Assembly: GCA_046757965.1 (NCBI GenBank)
Contig: JBHHZI010000110.1
Coordinates: 1 to 11,214 of the forward strand
Origin: JBHHZI01 sp046757965
Lineage (GTDB): Bacteria; Acidobacteriota; Polarisedimenticolia; SMYD01
Direction: 5' to 3'
DNA length: 11,214 bases
Made by a program: the position numbers and the translations under genes. The notes beneath the pieces were generated by a model, which made no database searches, was not told the origin of the DNA, and was given only the letters and a program-made list of their open reading frames with translations. This document shows positions 1 through 6,997 of this stretch, piece after piece. Numbering within the stretch: the first letter of the stretch is position 1; each line of letters begins with the position of its first letter.

Positions 1-636
1 ATGGTTTACAAGTCCGATTCACGGGAGACGCTGCTGCATTTCCGGACGGTGGCCCGGGCGACTAATCTGCCCATCATGTGCTACAACAACCCGGTTTCCT
101 ACGGGGTCGACATCACGCCGGAAATGTTCGTCGAACTGGCCGACGAGCCGCCGACGTACGATCCCGGCCACGTCCGGGCGGCATTGATCCGCGGCGCGGA
201 CTCCCCGGCGCTGCCCATCGACGGGATCCGGGTGCTGCGCGGCGGGCAGGCGCGAGGTGTCGTCCTGGGAGGCTGCCTGAGCCTCATCGCGTCCCTGGTC
301 GGTACGCCGTACCTCCCGGACCTGAAGGGGCGCATCCTCTTCGTCGAGGAGACCGGCGAGGCCGCCTATCGCCTCGACCGGATGCTGAACCAGATGGTCC
401 TGGCCGGCTGCCTCGAGGGCCTTTCCGGCCTTCTGATCGGTCAGCTGACCGGCTGTGAGTCTCCTGCCGGCGCGGCAGCGGCCGAGGAAATTGTCGCGGC
501 CACGGGCAACCGGTTCGGCGGCCCGGTGCTGGCCGGGCTGCCGGTGGGTCATGGCAGCGGGCGTCTTCCCCTGGCGCTCGGTGTCGAGATGGCCATCGAT
601 GCCGGTGAAGAGGGGCTGCACCTCGGCGGCGGGTGA
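1..636 (+). CDS. Chimeric frame: DHDPS-family fragment joined to C-terminal half of S66 LD-carboxypeptidase
   Basis: Residues 1-50 read like the middle of a dihydrodipicolinate synthase/N-acetylneuraminate lyase family protein: an MVYKSD-type stretch, then CYNNP with the expected catalytic Tyr (Tyr28), then VDITPEMF. From about residue 52 the protein is instead the C-terminal half of a serine peptidase family S66 protein (LdcA/MccF type, which trims murein tetrapeptides). That part shows ARGVVLGGCLS, GTPYLPD, ILFVEE and PVGHG, giving the Glu (Glu116) and His (His184) of the Ser-Glu-His triad. The nucleophile Ser, which lies in the S66 N-terminal half, is absent. The Schiff-base Lys of DHDPS, expected just after the break, is also absent. 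Neither activity is therefore expected from this product. The ATG at base 1 is probably an internal Met of a frame continuing upstream. Either a real deletion fusion or an assembly misjoin could explain it. The TGA at 634-636 faces a convergent gene three bases away. Confidence 0.8.
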   Translation: MVYKSDSRETLLHFRTVARATNLPIMCYNNPVSYGVDITPEMFVELADEPPTYDPGHVRAALIRGADSPALPIDGIRVLRGGQARGVVLGGCLSLIASLVGTPYLPDLKGRILFVEETGEAAYRLDRMLNQMVLAGCLEGLSGLLIGQLTGCESPAGAAAAEEIVAATGNRFGGPVLAGLPVGHGSGRLPLALGVEMAIDAGEEGLHLGGG

Positions 637-639
637 GGA

Positions 640-2394
640 TCAGGGGAAAGGTCGCGAGGTCGGCTCCGCCGAGACGGTGTCCATGCGAACCTTGGAGTCG
701 TGGGCCTCGACGGATGACGCCGGCTCACGGATTCCGAACACGGTCCGGGCCAACCCGACCTCGCCGGAGACGCGGTCCTCGACGCTCACCTCGATGCGAA
801 AGGTGCTCGTCGGCCACCGCAGCAGCGGAAAACTCCAGCCCTGGACCGCCTGGGTCCGGTGTGTGTAGCGAATGGGTTTTCCCACCGGGATGTAGCGGTC
901 CTCACTGAAGCGTGAGAACCGGTAGGTCACGTTCAGGTCGAGTTGCCCGGTCCGGGGGTCGGGTCGGGCTCCATAGATCTGGTAGTAGAGAATGAACTCA
1001 TCGCCGTTGGTGAACTGCGGATCGGGCTTGGGCACGACCTGGTAGTTGCCGATGCGAAACGGCTCCACCGGCGGGCGGATGTCGTCGGGGTCGCCGGCAA
1101 TCGGTTGAAGCTGCCGGGCGAGAGCCAGGGAGGACAGCACCAGTCCCCGGTCCGGGAAGGCCGGCACGCGCACCCGTTCGCGATACGAACCGATGGTCCT
1201 CTCCTGGCGATCGAGAATGCCGAAGGTGGCGTTGTACTCGCCGGGAAGCAGTGTCCGGACCATCTGGAAGAGCGGCCTCGCCGGGACCTGGTCGTTGTCC
1301 GGGGCGGGAACCAGCGCGCGGTCGCCGGCCAGGAGGACGCGAAAGTCCGGATCCGAGAGGCTCTCGAGCTTACCCACTGCCAGGATATCCGCCTCCGGAT
1401 CCCGGGCCGCGCCGGGCAGAGTGCCTTCGACGCTCACGGTGAACACCGCCATGGTGGCCGGTCCGGTGGTCTTGTAGAAATCCACATGCAGGAGAAACGG
1501 GATGATGCCGAAGAACTCCTCGCTCGTGACCAGCTCTCCCAGCAGCTCGTCGGGGGACGGGACCCTCTGGGCGTTACCGAGATCGAGGGACAGCGCCAGG
1601 TCGTTGTAAAGAGACAGCAGCGTCGGGACCGCCTCGCGTCGTGCCCGCGGCTGGGGGACCGAGGGGCGCACGGTCTGGCGCATCAGCTCCGAGGTCATGT
1701 CGTTGAAGAGGGAGAAATCCTGGTTCTTCGTGCTGAGCACGTAGTCGCCGGTATTCCGCAGACGGAACGCCAGGACGAAGTTCGGCGGCAGGGACGGACT
1801 GGGGCGACCGCGATAGTGCCATCGTTCCAGGCCGAGAAAGTTCTCGCTCGGGTCCACTCCACCGATGCGCTGCCCCTTGACCTCGCCGTCCTGATTCGTC
1901 GTGACGACGGTGAAACTGTGCGGCTGGTTCGGCATCGTCGTCCGTTCGATCTCATCGGGAGGGCCGAGCAGGATGTGGAAACGCCCGCGGTCCGTCTTCC
2001 AGCCCGGCTCGGCCGTGCGTGTATAGAGCTGGTTGGCATCGAAGACGCGCTGCCAGAACTGGAAGCGAAACTCGTTCTCCAGCGTGGAGACATTCGGGTC
2101 GCGACGCAGCCAGAACTGCTTGATGAACGCGCGCCGCTCGGCATCCGTGTGCAGATTCCGGAACAGGCGCACCTCGGCGGAGCCGAGCAGGTAGCGCACC
2201 GGCCCCTCGTGCCAGCGTGCCAGGTCGGCGGAGCTGGTGGGGGCCAGGCCGAGGCCCGATGCCGGCACACGGGCCGTCTTCGGTGTGTCTGCGACGGGCG
2301 TATCCGCCGCGGCATGGCCTCCGATGCCGCCGGCGCCGAGGCCGAGGATCGCGACCACGACCGAGAGGACCGCGTGACGTGAGGATGACCGCAT
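640..2394 (-). CDS. GWxTD domain-containing exported protein
   Basis: A 584-residue protein. Residues 1-30 form a signal peptide: basic start, hydrophobic stretch VVVAILGLGAGG, probable cleavage after HAAA. Residues 60-150 carry the GWxTD domain, with LRRDPN near 97-101, GWKTDRGR at 131-138 and then ILLGPPDEIE. The C-terminal third (after about residue 450) looks like all-beta segments, including a YYQIYGARPD region, which suggests an extracytoplasmic beta-sandwich. The GWxTD family is common in Acidobacteriota and Bacteroidota but its biochemical role is not established, so no function is assigned. The frame stays open upstream to 2781, but that extension overlaps the neighbouring lipoprotein gene and has no secretion features. 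The ATG at 2394 has GAGG five bases upstream and a -10 hexamer just beyond, so it was chosen. The 3' end lies three bases from the convergent gene's stop. Confidence 0.88.
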   Translation of the reverse strand: MRSSSRHAVLSVVVAILGLGAGGIGGHAAADTPVADTPKTARVPASGLGLAPTSSADLARWHEGPVRYLLGSAEVRLFRNLHTDAERRAFIKQFWLRRDPNVSTLENEFRFQFWQRVFDANQLYTRTAEPGWKTDRGRFHILLGPPDEIERTTMPNQPHSFTVVTTNQDGEVKGQRIGGVDPSENFLGLERWHYRGRPSPSLPPNFVLAFRLRNTGDYVLSTKNQDFSLFNDMTSELMRQTVRPSVPQPRARREAVPTLLSLYNDLALSLDLGNAQRVPSPDELLGELVTSEEFFGIIPFLLHVDFYKTTGPATMAVFTVSVEGTLPGAARDPEADILAVGKLESLSDPDFRVLLAGDRALVPAPDNDQVPARPLFQMVRTLLPGEYNATFGILDRQERTIGSYRERVRVPAFPDRGLVLSSLALARQLQPIAGDPDDIRPPVEPFRIGNYQVVPKPDPQFTNGDEFILYYQIYGARPDPRTGQLDLNVTYRFSRFSEDRYIPVGKPIRYTHRTQAVQGWSFPLLRWPTSTFRIEVSVEDRVSGEVGLARTVFGIREPASSVEAHDSKVRMDTVSAEPTSRPFP

Positions 2395-2689
2395 GAGAGC
2401 CTCACCCGAGTATACGCCCGTCGCCTCCTGTCCGGTCACCGGCGTCGGCAAGGGTGCGGCGCCGGCGGGCAGCAGCCCGTCGCGCTGCCTGGTCCCTGGA
2501 GACCGACCGGGAGAGGCGGACCGACACCGGCCGCTGTCGCGGGAGGGCCGGGGGCGCCTGTCGTGGCATTCCGGCCGGGTCTCGGGAAACGCCGGCGTCA
2601 GCGCCGACCAGGTGTCCACTCGTCGCGGTGGAGGAACCAGCGGCTCGCCTGGGGCCGGTGAGGTCCCGCCTGGCGGTTTTCTGCCGGGG
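2395..2689. other. Intergenic region between the lipoprotein and GWxTD genes
   Basis: About 295 GC-rich bases. Apart from the -10 element near its left edge I see no RNA gene, repeat, intrinsic terminator with a T-tract or convincing small gene. The open frames crossing it have arginine- and proline-rich products typical of out-of-frame reading in GC-rich DNA. Confidence 0.5.
2409..2414 (-). promoter_or_regulatory. -10 element TATACT upstream of the GWxTD gene
   Basis: Read on the minus strand, TATACT differs from the sigma-70 consensus at one base and ends 14 bases before the ATG at 2394. The predicted start of transcription falls inside the GTGAGG stretch that also holds the likely ribosome binding site, so the mRNA would have only about 7-9 leader bases. 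No good -35 is seen; a GTGACC sits at a 19-base spacing. It stands out because the surroundings are very GC-rich. Confidence 0.45.
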
Positions 2690-3304
2690 TCAGGAACCGC
2701 TGACGGTCGCGGCCACGGTGTCGTAGGTGATGGCCCCGACCACCGCCCCGGTGGAGTCCAGGGCGACCGGATTCGGCGCACCGATGAACGACAGGGAACT
2801 GGACCCGACCGCCGCCACCTTGAGGGTGATGGTGCAGATCAGCACACCCGTCCCGGTGATCGAGTTGTCACCGGGCACGCCGAGAATCGAGAAGCCCACG
2901 GTGATCACCTGGTTGGCGCCGTTGGTGCTCCAGCTCGCGGCCAGTGAGGTCGAGCTGGGATCCAGGGCCGTGCCCTTGGCGGAGGAGACGAACGTCGTGT
3001 CGAGAATCGAGGGATCTCCAGGAAGAATGTCGAAGACGAAGTCGTGGACATCCTGGTTGAGGATGTCGCCGTCCATGACGATGTCGATCTCGATCATGCC
3101 GCCGCCGACGTCCCGGCCACCGGCGAACTGCACCAGCCCGGTGGCGGCGGCCGTGCCACTGATCGTGAGGGTCGGCGTCGGAGCCGGCGTCCCGACAGCG
3201 CCGCCCCCGCCGCCCCCGCCCCCGCAGGCCGGGAGGACGAGGATGAGAAGAAGGGCCGCGAGGCTGAGGGCCGTTCGGTGTGACCGGGTTCCCGAATGGT
3301 ACAT
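2690..3304 (-). CDS. Predicted lipoprotein with poly-Gly linker and cohesin-like beta domain
   Basis: A 204-residue protein. Residues 1-26 are a type II signal peptide (basic start, then LSLAALLLILVLPA) ending in the lipobox LPAC, so Cys27 should be lipidated and the protein membrane-anchored. Eight glycines (28-35) and a Thr/Pro-rich stretch (39-46) form a flexible tether. Residues 47-204 alternate short hydrophobic strands and loops: IEIDIVMDG, HDFVFDI, then DP.ILD, a VITVGFSI strand, and GTGVLICTITLKV followed by SLSF. This pattern resembles cohesin/carbohydrate-binding-like beta-sandwich domains, but the resemblance is weak and function is unknown. The start at 3304 was chosen because GAGGAG lies nine bases upstream and the signal peptide begins there. 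The longer frame to 3436 covers the promoter. The gene is divergent from truA. Confidence 0.75.
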   Translation of the reverse strand: MYHSGTRSHRTALSLAALLLILVLPACGGGGGGGGAVGTPAPTPTLTISGTAAATGLVQFAGGRDVGGGMIEIDIVMDGDILNQDVHDFVFDILPGDPSILDTTFVSSAKGTALDPSSTSLAASWSTNGANQVITVGFSILGVPGDNSITGTGVLICTITLKVAAVGSSSLSFIGAPNPVALDSTGAVVGAITYDTVAATVSGS

Positions 3305-3396
3305 GCGAGTGGTCTCCTCGGAACGCGCGGTGGTGACCAGTCTCGTGAGGGCCCCGCGACGTCTGTGGCTAGAATGAACCCCGGAGCGGGCCGGAA

Positions 3397-3408
3397 CCCG
3401 GATCCGGG
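3397..3408. repeat. 12-bp perfect palindrome at the predicted transcription start
   Basis: CCCGGATCCGGG lies directly over the predicted +1 (about 3406) of the lipoprotein promoter, a position where a repressor could block initiation. Short GC-rich palindromes arise easily by chance in such DNA, so an operator role is only a possibility. Confidence 0.3.
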
Positions 3409-3412
3409 GGCA

Positions 3413-3441
3413 ACTATAGTTTCGGACCGGGGGCAAGTCAA
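3413..3441 (-). promoter_or_regulatory. Sigma-70-type promoter of the lipoprotein gene
   Basis: On the minus strand, -35 TTGACT (3441-3436) and -10 TATAGT (3418-3413) are separated by exactly 17 bases; each hexamer matches consensus at five of six positions. Transcription would begin near 3406, giving a leader of about 100 bases before the ATG at 3304. This is the best promoter match in the window. Confidence 0.75.
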
Positions 3442-3470
3442 GAAACGGAACGGCCGGCCCTGGCCCGGAA

Positions 3471-3508
3471 GTAATTGCCGTGAGTTACTGAATATAGAGG
3501 GGTTATAC
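3471..3508 (+). promoter_or_regulatory. AT-rich region upstream of truA, possible promoter
   Basis: A local AT-rich island in GC-rich DNA contains -10-like hexamers TATAGA (3493-3498) and TTATAC (3503-3508). No -35 at 16-18 bases is convincing: TTGCCG at 3475-3480 is spaced 12 or 22 bases. GAGGGG at 3497-3502 is the likely truA ribosome binding site, 11 bases before the ATG at 3514. With the divergent promoter at 3413-3441 this makes a compact back-to-back control region. Confidence 0.3.
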
Positions 3509-3513
3509 CTTTC

Positions 3514-4281
3514 ATGATGACCTGTCGCATGCGTGTCGCCTACGTCGGCACGCGGTTCTCGGGATGGCAGAAACAGCCCCGCAAGGAGACCATCCAGGGC
3601 TGTCTGGAGGCGGCATTCGGCCAGGTGCTGGGGCACCGGGTCGGGGTCACGGGAGCGGGCCGCACCGACGCCGGCGTCCATGCCGCGGCGCAGCAGGCAC
3701 ATGTGGTTGTTCCCGCCGGACAGCCCACGGACTCTCTCTGTGTGGCCGTGAATGCGTTGATTCCCAGGGAGATTCGCGTGATCGGGCTGCGCAGGTCGCG
3801 GCCCGGTTTTCACGCGCGGCGCGATGCGCAGGGCAAGACCTATCACTACCGGCTGTCCATCGTGCGCAAGACTTCCCCGTTCGACGCGCCGTTCGTCGGC
3901 CGCTTGACCGGAGCCGTGCCGGAGGTTGAAATGATGCGGCAGGCTGCGGCGCGGCTCACCGGGGAGCACGACTTTTCCTGTTTTTGCGGCAGCGGCTCAG
4001 CGGTGCGCACCAGCCGCCGCCGGATCGAGCGACTCGACGTGGTCCGGCGCCGGGAAGAGATCCGGTTCATCGTGGAGGGGGACGGCTTCTTGAGACATCA
4101 GGTTCGCAACATGGTCGGTACCTTGATCGAGGTGGGACAGGGCCGGCGGACGGCAGGTTCCATGACCGCCCTGCTGCGCGGTCGCGACCGCCGGGCCGCC
4201 GGTCCGACGGCGCCGGCGAGCGGTCTGTGCCTGATGCGTGTGCGGTATGGCCGCCGCGCTCGCCGGTCCCGGCGCTCATGA
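3514..4281 (+). CDS. truA: tRNA pseudouridine(38-40) synthase TruA
   Basis: TruA converts uridines 38-40 of the tRNA anticodon arm to pseudouridine in the cytoplasm. The 255-residue length is normal for the family. Diagnostic blocks occur in order: YVGTRFSGWQ at 10-19, QGCLEAAF at 28-35, the catalytic-Asp motif GAGRTDAGVHA with Asp52, FHARRDAQGKTYHYR near 99-112, GEHDFSCFC at 149-157 and FLRHQVRNMVGTL at 191-203. Two in-frame ATGs (3514, 3517) are adjacent; the first is given, and GAGGGG lies 11 bases upstream of it. The last ~15 residues are an arginine-rich tail. The stop overlaps the galE start as ATGA, so the two genes are probably translated from one mRNA with coupling. Confidence 0.96.
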   Translation: MMTCRMRVAYVGTRFSGWQKQPRKETIQGCLEAAFGQVLGHRVGVTGAGRTDAGVHAAAQQAHVVVPAGQPTDSLCVAVNALIPREIRVIGLRRSRPGFHARRDAQGKTYHYRLSIVRKTSPFDAPFVGRLTGAVPEVEMMRQAAARLTGEHDFSCFCGSGSAVRTSRRRIERLDVVRRREEIRFIVEGDGFLRHQVRNMVGTLIEVGQGRRTAGSMTALLRGRDRRAAGPTAPASGLCLMRVRYGRRARRSRRS

Positions 4282-5267
4282 GGGTCCTCGTCGCCGGCGG
4301 GGCCGGCTACGTCGGGTCGCACGTGGTGCGGCGCCTGATCGCCGCCGGACACGCGCCGGTCGTCGTTGACAATCTGTCCAGCGGGCACCGGCAGGCGGTG
4401 GGCGCCGTGCCGCTCGAGGTGGCCGATTTCACCGATCGGGCGACGCTGTCCCGGCTGGGTGACGAGGGTCGGTTCGATGCCGTCATTCACCTGGCGGCGC
4501 ATGCGCTGGTGGGAGAATCCGTGGCGCGACCCGAGCGGTACTACCGGAACAATCTCATCCGGAGCCTCGAGCTTCTGGAGTGGATCCGGCAGACCGGCTG
4601 GGGGGGAATGGTGTTCTCCTCCTCGGCGGCCGTCTACGGGGAGCCGCAGGACATTCCGATCCGCGAGGATCATCCGACGCAGCCGACCAATCCCTATGGC
4701 GACACGAAGCTGGCGTTCGAGCGGGCGCTCGAGGCGTATCGCATCGCTCACGAGATTCCCTACGTGAGCCTGCGCTATTTCAACGCGGCCGGGGCCGATC
4801 CGACCGGCGACATCGGCGAGGACCACGGCTCGTCGGAATCCCACCTCATTCCGCGGATTCTCCAGGTCGCCGGCCGCGATCTTCCGGCGGTGAAGATGTT
4901 CGGGACCGACTATCCCACCTCCGACGGCACGGCGCTGCGGGATTACGTGCATGTCTGCGACCTCGCCGACGCGCATGTCCGGGCGCTGGCTCAGCTCGCC
5001 CGGGGCGAGAGTGGTATCTACAACCTGGGTAACGGTGAGGGCTTCACGGTCAAGGAAGTGATCCGCGTCTGCTCGAAGGTCGTCGGGACGCCCATCGAGG
5101 CCGTCGCCGCGCCGCGGCGAATGGGCGACCCGGCCGTTCTGGTCGCCTCGAGCACGGCGGCGCGCGAGCGTCTGGGGTGGCGCCCGCGATTCCCGGAGAT
5201 CGATGCCATCATGGCGACCGCGTGGAACTGGCACCGGACCCATCCCGACGGTTTTCCGCGGGGCTGA
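4278..5267 (+). CDS. galE: UDP-glucose 4-epimerase
   Basis: GalE interconverts UDP-glucose and UDP-galactose with bound NAD and supplies sugar nucleotides for surface polysaccharide and galactose metabolism. This is a 329-residue extended short-chain dehydrogenase. It has the nucleotide-binding GGAGYVGSH at 7-15, VVDNLSSGH at 29-37, HLAAHALVGES at 71-81, the SSSAAVYGEP block (114-123) carrying the catalytic Ser, and YGDTK (140-144) with catalytic Tyr140 and Lys144. The specificity region RYFNAAGADP and GTALRDYVHVCDLADAH also match GalE rather than general SDR epimerases. The frame is open upstream, but the ATG at 4278 begins the Rossmann fold directly and overlaps the truA stop by four bases. 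A closely related 4-epimerase with another sugar substrate cannot be excluded. Confidence 0.92.
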   Translation: MRVLVAGGAGYVGSHVVRRLIAAGHAPVVVDNLSSGHRQAVGAVPLEVADFTDRATLSRLGDEGRFDAVIHLAAHALVGESVARPERYYRNNLIRSLELLEWIRQTGWGGMVFSSSAAVYGEPQDIPIREDHPTQPTNPYGDTKLAFERALEAYRIAHEIPYVSLRYFNAAGADPTGDIGEDHGSSESHLIPRILQVAGRDLPAVKMFGTDYPTSDGTALRDYVHVCDLADAHVRALAQLARGESGIYNLGNGEGFTVKEVIRVCSKVVGTPIEAVAAPRRMGDPAVLVASSTAARERLGWRPRFPEIDAIMATAWNWHRTHPDGFPRG

Positions 5268-5289
5268 GATGACCTTGCAAGTCTCGTTC

Positions 5290-5308
5290 CTGCCGCCAGT
5301 TGCGGCAG
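5290..5308 (+). other. Short inverted repeat between galE and uppS
   Basis: CTGCCGC (5290-5296) and GCGGCAG (5302-5308) form a perfect 7-bp stem around a 5-base loop. No T-tract follows, so it is not a standard intrinsic terminator. It lies about 20 bases upstream of the predicted uppS -10 element and could be an operator, an mRNA 3'-end structure for truA-galE, or chance. Confidence 0.4.
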
Positions 5309-5324
5309 CGGGTGCGGTGCACTG

Positions 5325-5333
5325 TGGTACACT
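5325..5333 (+). promoter_or_regulatory. Extended -10 promoter candidate for the uppS operon
   Basis: TGG followed by TACACT gives an extended -10 (TGn-TAnnnT) with start of transcription near 5340, shortly before the uppS ribosome binding site GGGGAG (5347-5352). No good -35 is present; TTGCGG at 5300-5305 is 22 bases away, too far for a normal spacer. Extended -10 promoters can work without a -35, so this may drive uppS-cdsA-dxr-rseP-xdhC. Confidence 0.45.
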
Positions 5334-5357
5334 GCGCTCCCTTCGCGGGGAGTGAGC

Positions 5358-6191
5358 GTGCGGGCTCCGGATCTGGACGGATTCATCGAGGCGGGCTCGG
5401 AAGAGGCCGATCTGATCGAGCAGATCGATCTGTCGCGGCTCCCGCGTCATGTCGCCATCATCATGGATGGCAACGGTCGCTGGGCTCGCCAGCGCCAGCT
5501 GCCACGGGTCGAGGGGCACCGGGCCGGGATCACAGCGGTCCGGGAAACCGTGGAGATGTCCGCGCGTCTCGGGCTGGATGTTCTGACGCTCTATGCCTTC
5601 TCCCGGGAGAACTGGAAGCGGCCAAAGAGCGAGATCGACACGTTGATGGATCTGCTGAAGGAGTACCTCGCTCTCGAACTGCGCACCCTGATGGATAACG
5701 ACATCCGGTTCCGGGTGGTCGGGCGGATGGACGAGCTCTATGCCTCGGTCCAGGAGGCGCTGCGCAGTGGCATGGAGATGACGGCGGGGAACCGGGGCCT
5801 GCTGTTCAACATCGCCCTGTCCTACAGCGGGCGGACCGAGATCGCCCAGGCGGCGGCTGCAGCCCACCGGTTCCTCTGCCGGCCCGAGAACCGGCACCGG
5901 GAGCTCGACGAGAGCCTGCTGGCATCGTTCCTTCACACCGCCGGCCAGCCCGATCCGGATCTCCTGATCCGGACCAGCGGGGAACTGCGGGTGAGCAACT
6001 TCCTCCTCTGGCAGATCGCCTACGCCGAGATCTGGGTCACGGATGTCCTGTGGCCGGATTTCTCCCGGCGGGAACTGCTGCGCTCTCTCATCGAGTTCCA
6101 GAAGCGGGAACGACGGTACGGGGGCATCGCGACGGTCCAGGGGGGCGGGTCGGTGTCCGGTGACGGCGTGACGGCGCGCGTCCGGAAATGA
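5358..6191 (+). CDS. uppS: Isoprenyl transferase, undecaprenyl diphosphate synthase UppS
   Basis: UppS adds eight isopentenyl units to farnesyl diphosphate, giving the C55 carrier lipid used for peptidoglycan and polysaccharide export. Motifs in this 277-residue form: HVAIIMDGNGRWA at 31-43 with the Mg-binding Asp37, FSRENW at 81-86, FNIALSYSGRTEI at 150-162, and LLIRTSGELRVSNFLLW at 202-218 followed by AYAEIW. This places the substrate-binding residues Arg205, Arg211, Ser213 and Glu224 as expected. The usual YGGR is YSGR here. A GTG start at 5358 is preferred because GGGGAG lies five bases upstream. The GTG at 5352 in the same frame would add two residues but overlaps that site. A ~30-residue acidic leader precedes the fold. 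The stop overlaps the cdsA start (ATGA). Confidence 0.93.
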   Translation: MRAPDLDGFIEAGSEEADLIEQIDLSRLPRHVAIIMDGNGRWARQRQLPRVEGHRAGITAVRETVEMSARLGLDVLTLYAFSRENWKRPKSEIDTLMDLLKEYLALELRTLMDNDIRFRVVGRMDELYASVQEALRSGMEMTAGNRGLLFNIALSYSGRTEIAQAAAAAHRFLCRPENRHRELDESLLASFLHTAGQPDPDLLIRTSGELRVSNFLLWQIAYAEIWVTDVLWPDFSRRELLRSLIEFQKRERRYGGIATVQGGGSVSGDGVTARVRK

Positions 6192-6997
6192 AACGCGTGC
6201 TGTCCGCCGCGCTCCTCGTGGCGGCTGTCTTCGTCATCACCCGGTATCTGCCTCCGGGCGTGTTTCTCGGCATGATCGTCCTGCTCACCGTGCTGTGCGT
6301 GTGGGAATTCGGCTGTCTGGTCGTGCGCCGCGGCCATCGTGTCTATCTGGTGGCCACTGCAGCGGCCGCGGTCTGGCTGGTCTCCGGCCCGATCGCGCCG
6401 GACGGGATGCTCGCCGCTCCGCTCACCGCGATCATCCTGATGCTGTGTGCGGTGGCGATCAGCCGGCGGGAACCGCCCGACGAGCGGGTCGTGGATCTGG
6501 CGCTGAGTGTCTTCGCTGCGCTGTTCTTCGGCCTGCTGCTGCGCCACGTGATGGCGCTGCGCGGTCTCGCCGGCCAGGATGGCCATGATCTGCCGTTCCT
6601 CCTCCTGTTCGTCGTGGCGGCCGCCGACACCGGCGCGTTCTATGTCGGACGCCGTGTCGGACGTCATCCACTGGCGCCTGCCCTCTCGCCGAAGAAGACC
6701 GTCGAGGGCCTGGCGGCGGGGACGGTCTGCGCGGTTCTCGCCGCGCTGACGGCGCGCGTCTGGTTCATCCACCGTCTCCGTCTGGTGGATTGTGTGGCGA
6801 TCGGTATCCTGCTGGCGCTGGTGGGCGCACTGGGCGATCTCGTGGAGAGCCTCATCAAGCGCTGGGCCGGCGCGAAGGACTCCTCGTCGCTCATTCCCGG
6901 GCACGGCGGGGTTCTCGATCGTGTGGACGCGCTGCTGTTCGCGGCCCCGGTGCTTTTTTACTACCATCAGGTGTTCATGGGACGGGCGGGCGGATGA
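6188..6997 (+). CDS. cdsA: Phosphatidate cytidylyltransferase (CDP-diacylglycerol synthase)
   Basis: CdsA makes CDP-diacylglycerol from phosphatidic acid and CTP in the inner membrane, the branch point for phospholipid synthesis. The 269-residue protein has about seven or eight hydrophobic segments, for example 4-19, 25-45, 53-67, 77-92, 103-124, 136-146, 176-194 and 201-215. AADTGAFYVGRRVG (145-158) and LSPKKTVEG (166-174) are typical. The CDS family signature fits completely at 221-247: S..KR, KD, then PGHGG and DRVD, the acidic and basic residues that bind metal and CTP. ATGA overlaps at both ends, with uppS and dxr, indicate coupled translation within an envelope-lipid operon. Confidence 0.95.
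   Translation: MKRVLSAALLVAAVFVITRYLPPGVFLGMIVLLTVLCVWEFGCLVVRRGHRVYLVATAAAAVWLVSGPIAPDGMLAAPLTAIILMLCAVAISRREPPDERVVDLALSVFAALFFGLLLRHVMALRGLAGQDGHDLPFLLLFVVAAADTGAFYVGRRVGRHPLAPALSPKKTVEGLAAGTVCAVLAALTARVWFIHRLRLVDCVAIGILLALVGALGDLVESLIKRWAGAKDSSSLIPGHGGVLDRVDALLFAAPVLFYYHQVFMGRAGG

Noticed and set aside
943..2382. Long plus-strand open frame of 479 codons
   Set aside because: It is entirely antisense to the GWxTD gene, whose frame has a signal peptide and family motifs. The antisense product is rich in Arg, Gln and His with no recognisable domain, a usual shadow in GC-rich DNA.
2395..2781. Upstream extension of the GWxTD gene to an ATG at 2781
   Set aside because: It overlaps the lipoprotein gene, would bury the signal peptide inside the protein, and reads as low-complexity Arg/Pro sequence.
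3200..3223. Poly-Gly codon tract as a phase-variable repeat
   Set aside because: The run encodes eight Gly but mixes GGG and GGC codons rather than a pure homopolymer or unit repeat. A structural linker after the lipobox is the simpler reading.
5290..5308. Intrinsic terminator for truA-galE
   Set aside because: The 7-bp stem is real, but GC-rich sequence rather than a T-tract follows it, so it is listed only as an inverted repeat.
4098..5936. Minus-strand open frame of 612 codons across galE and uppS
   Set aside because: It is antisense to three well-supported genes (truA end, galE, uppS) and crosses their junctions, with no domain or ribosome binding evidence.
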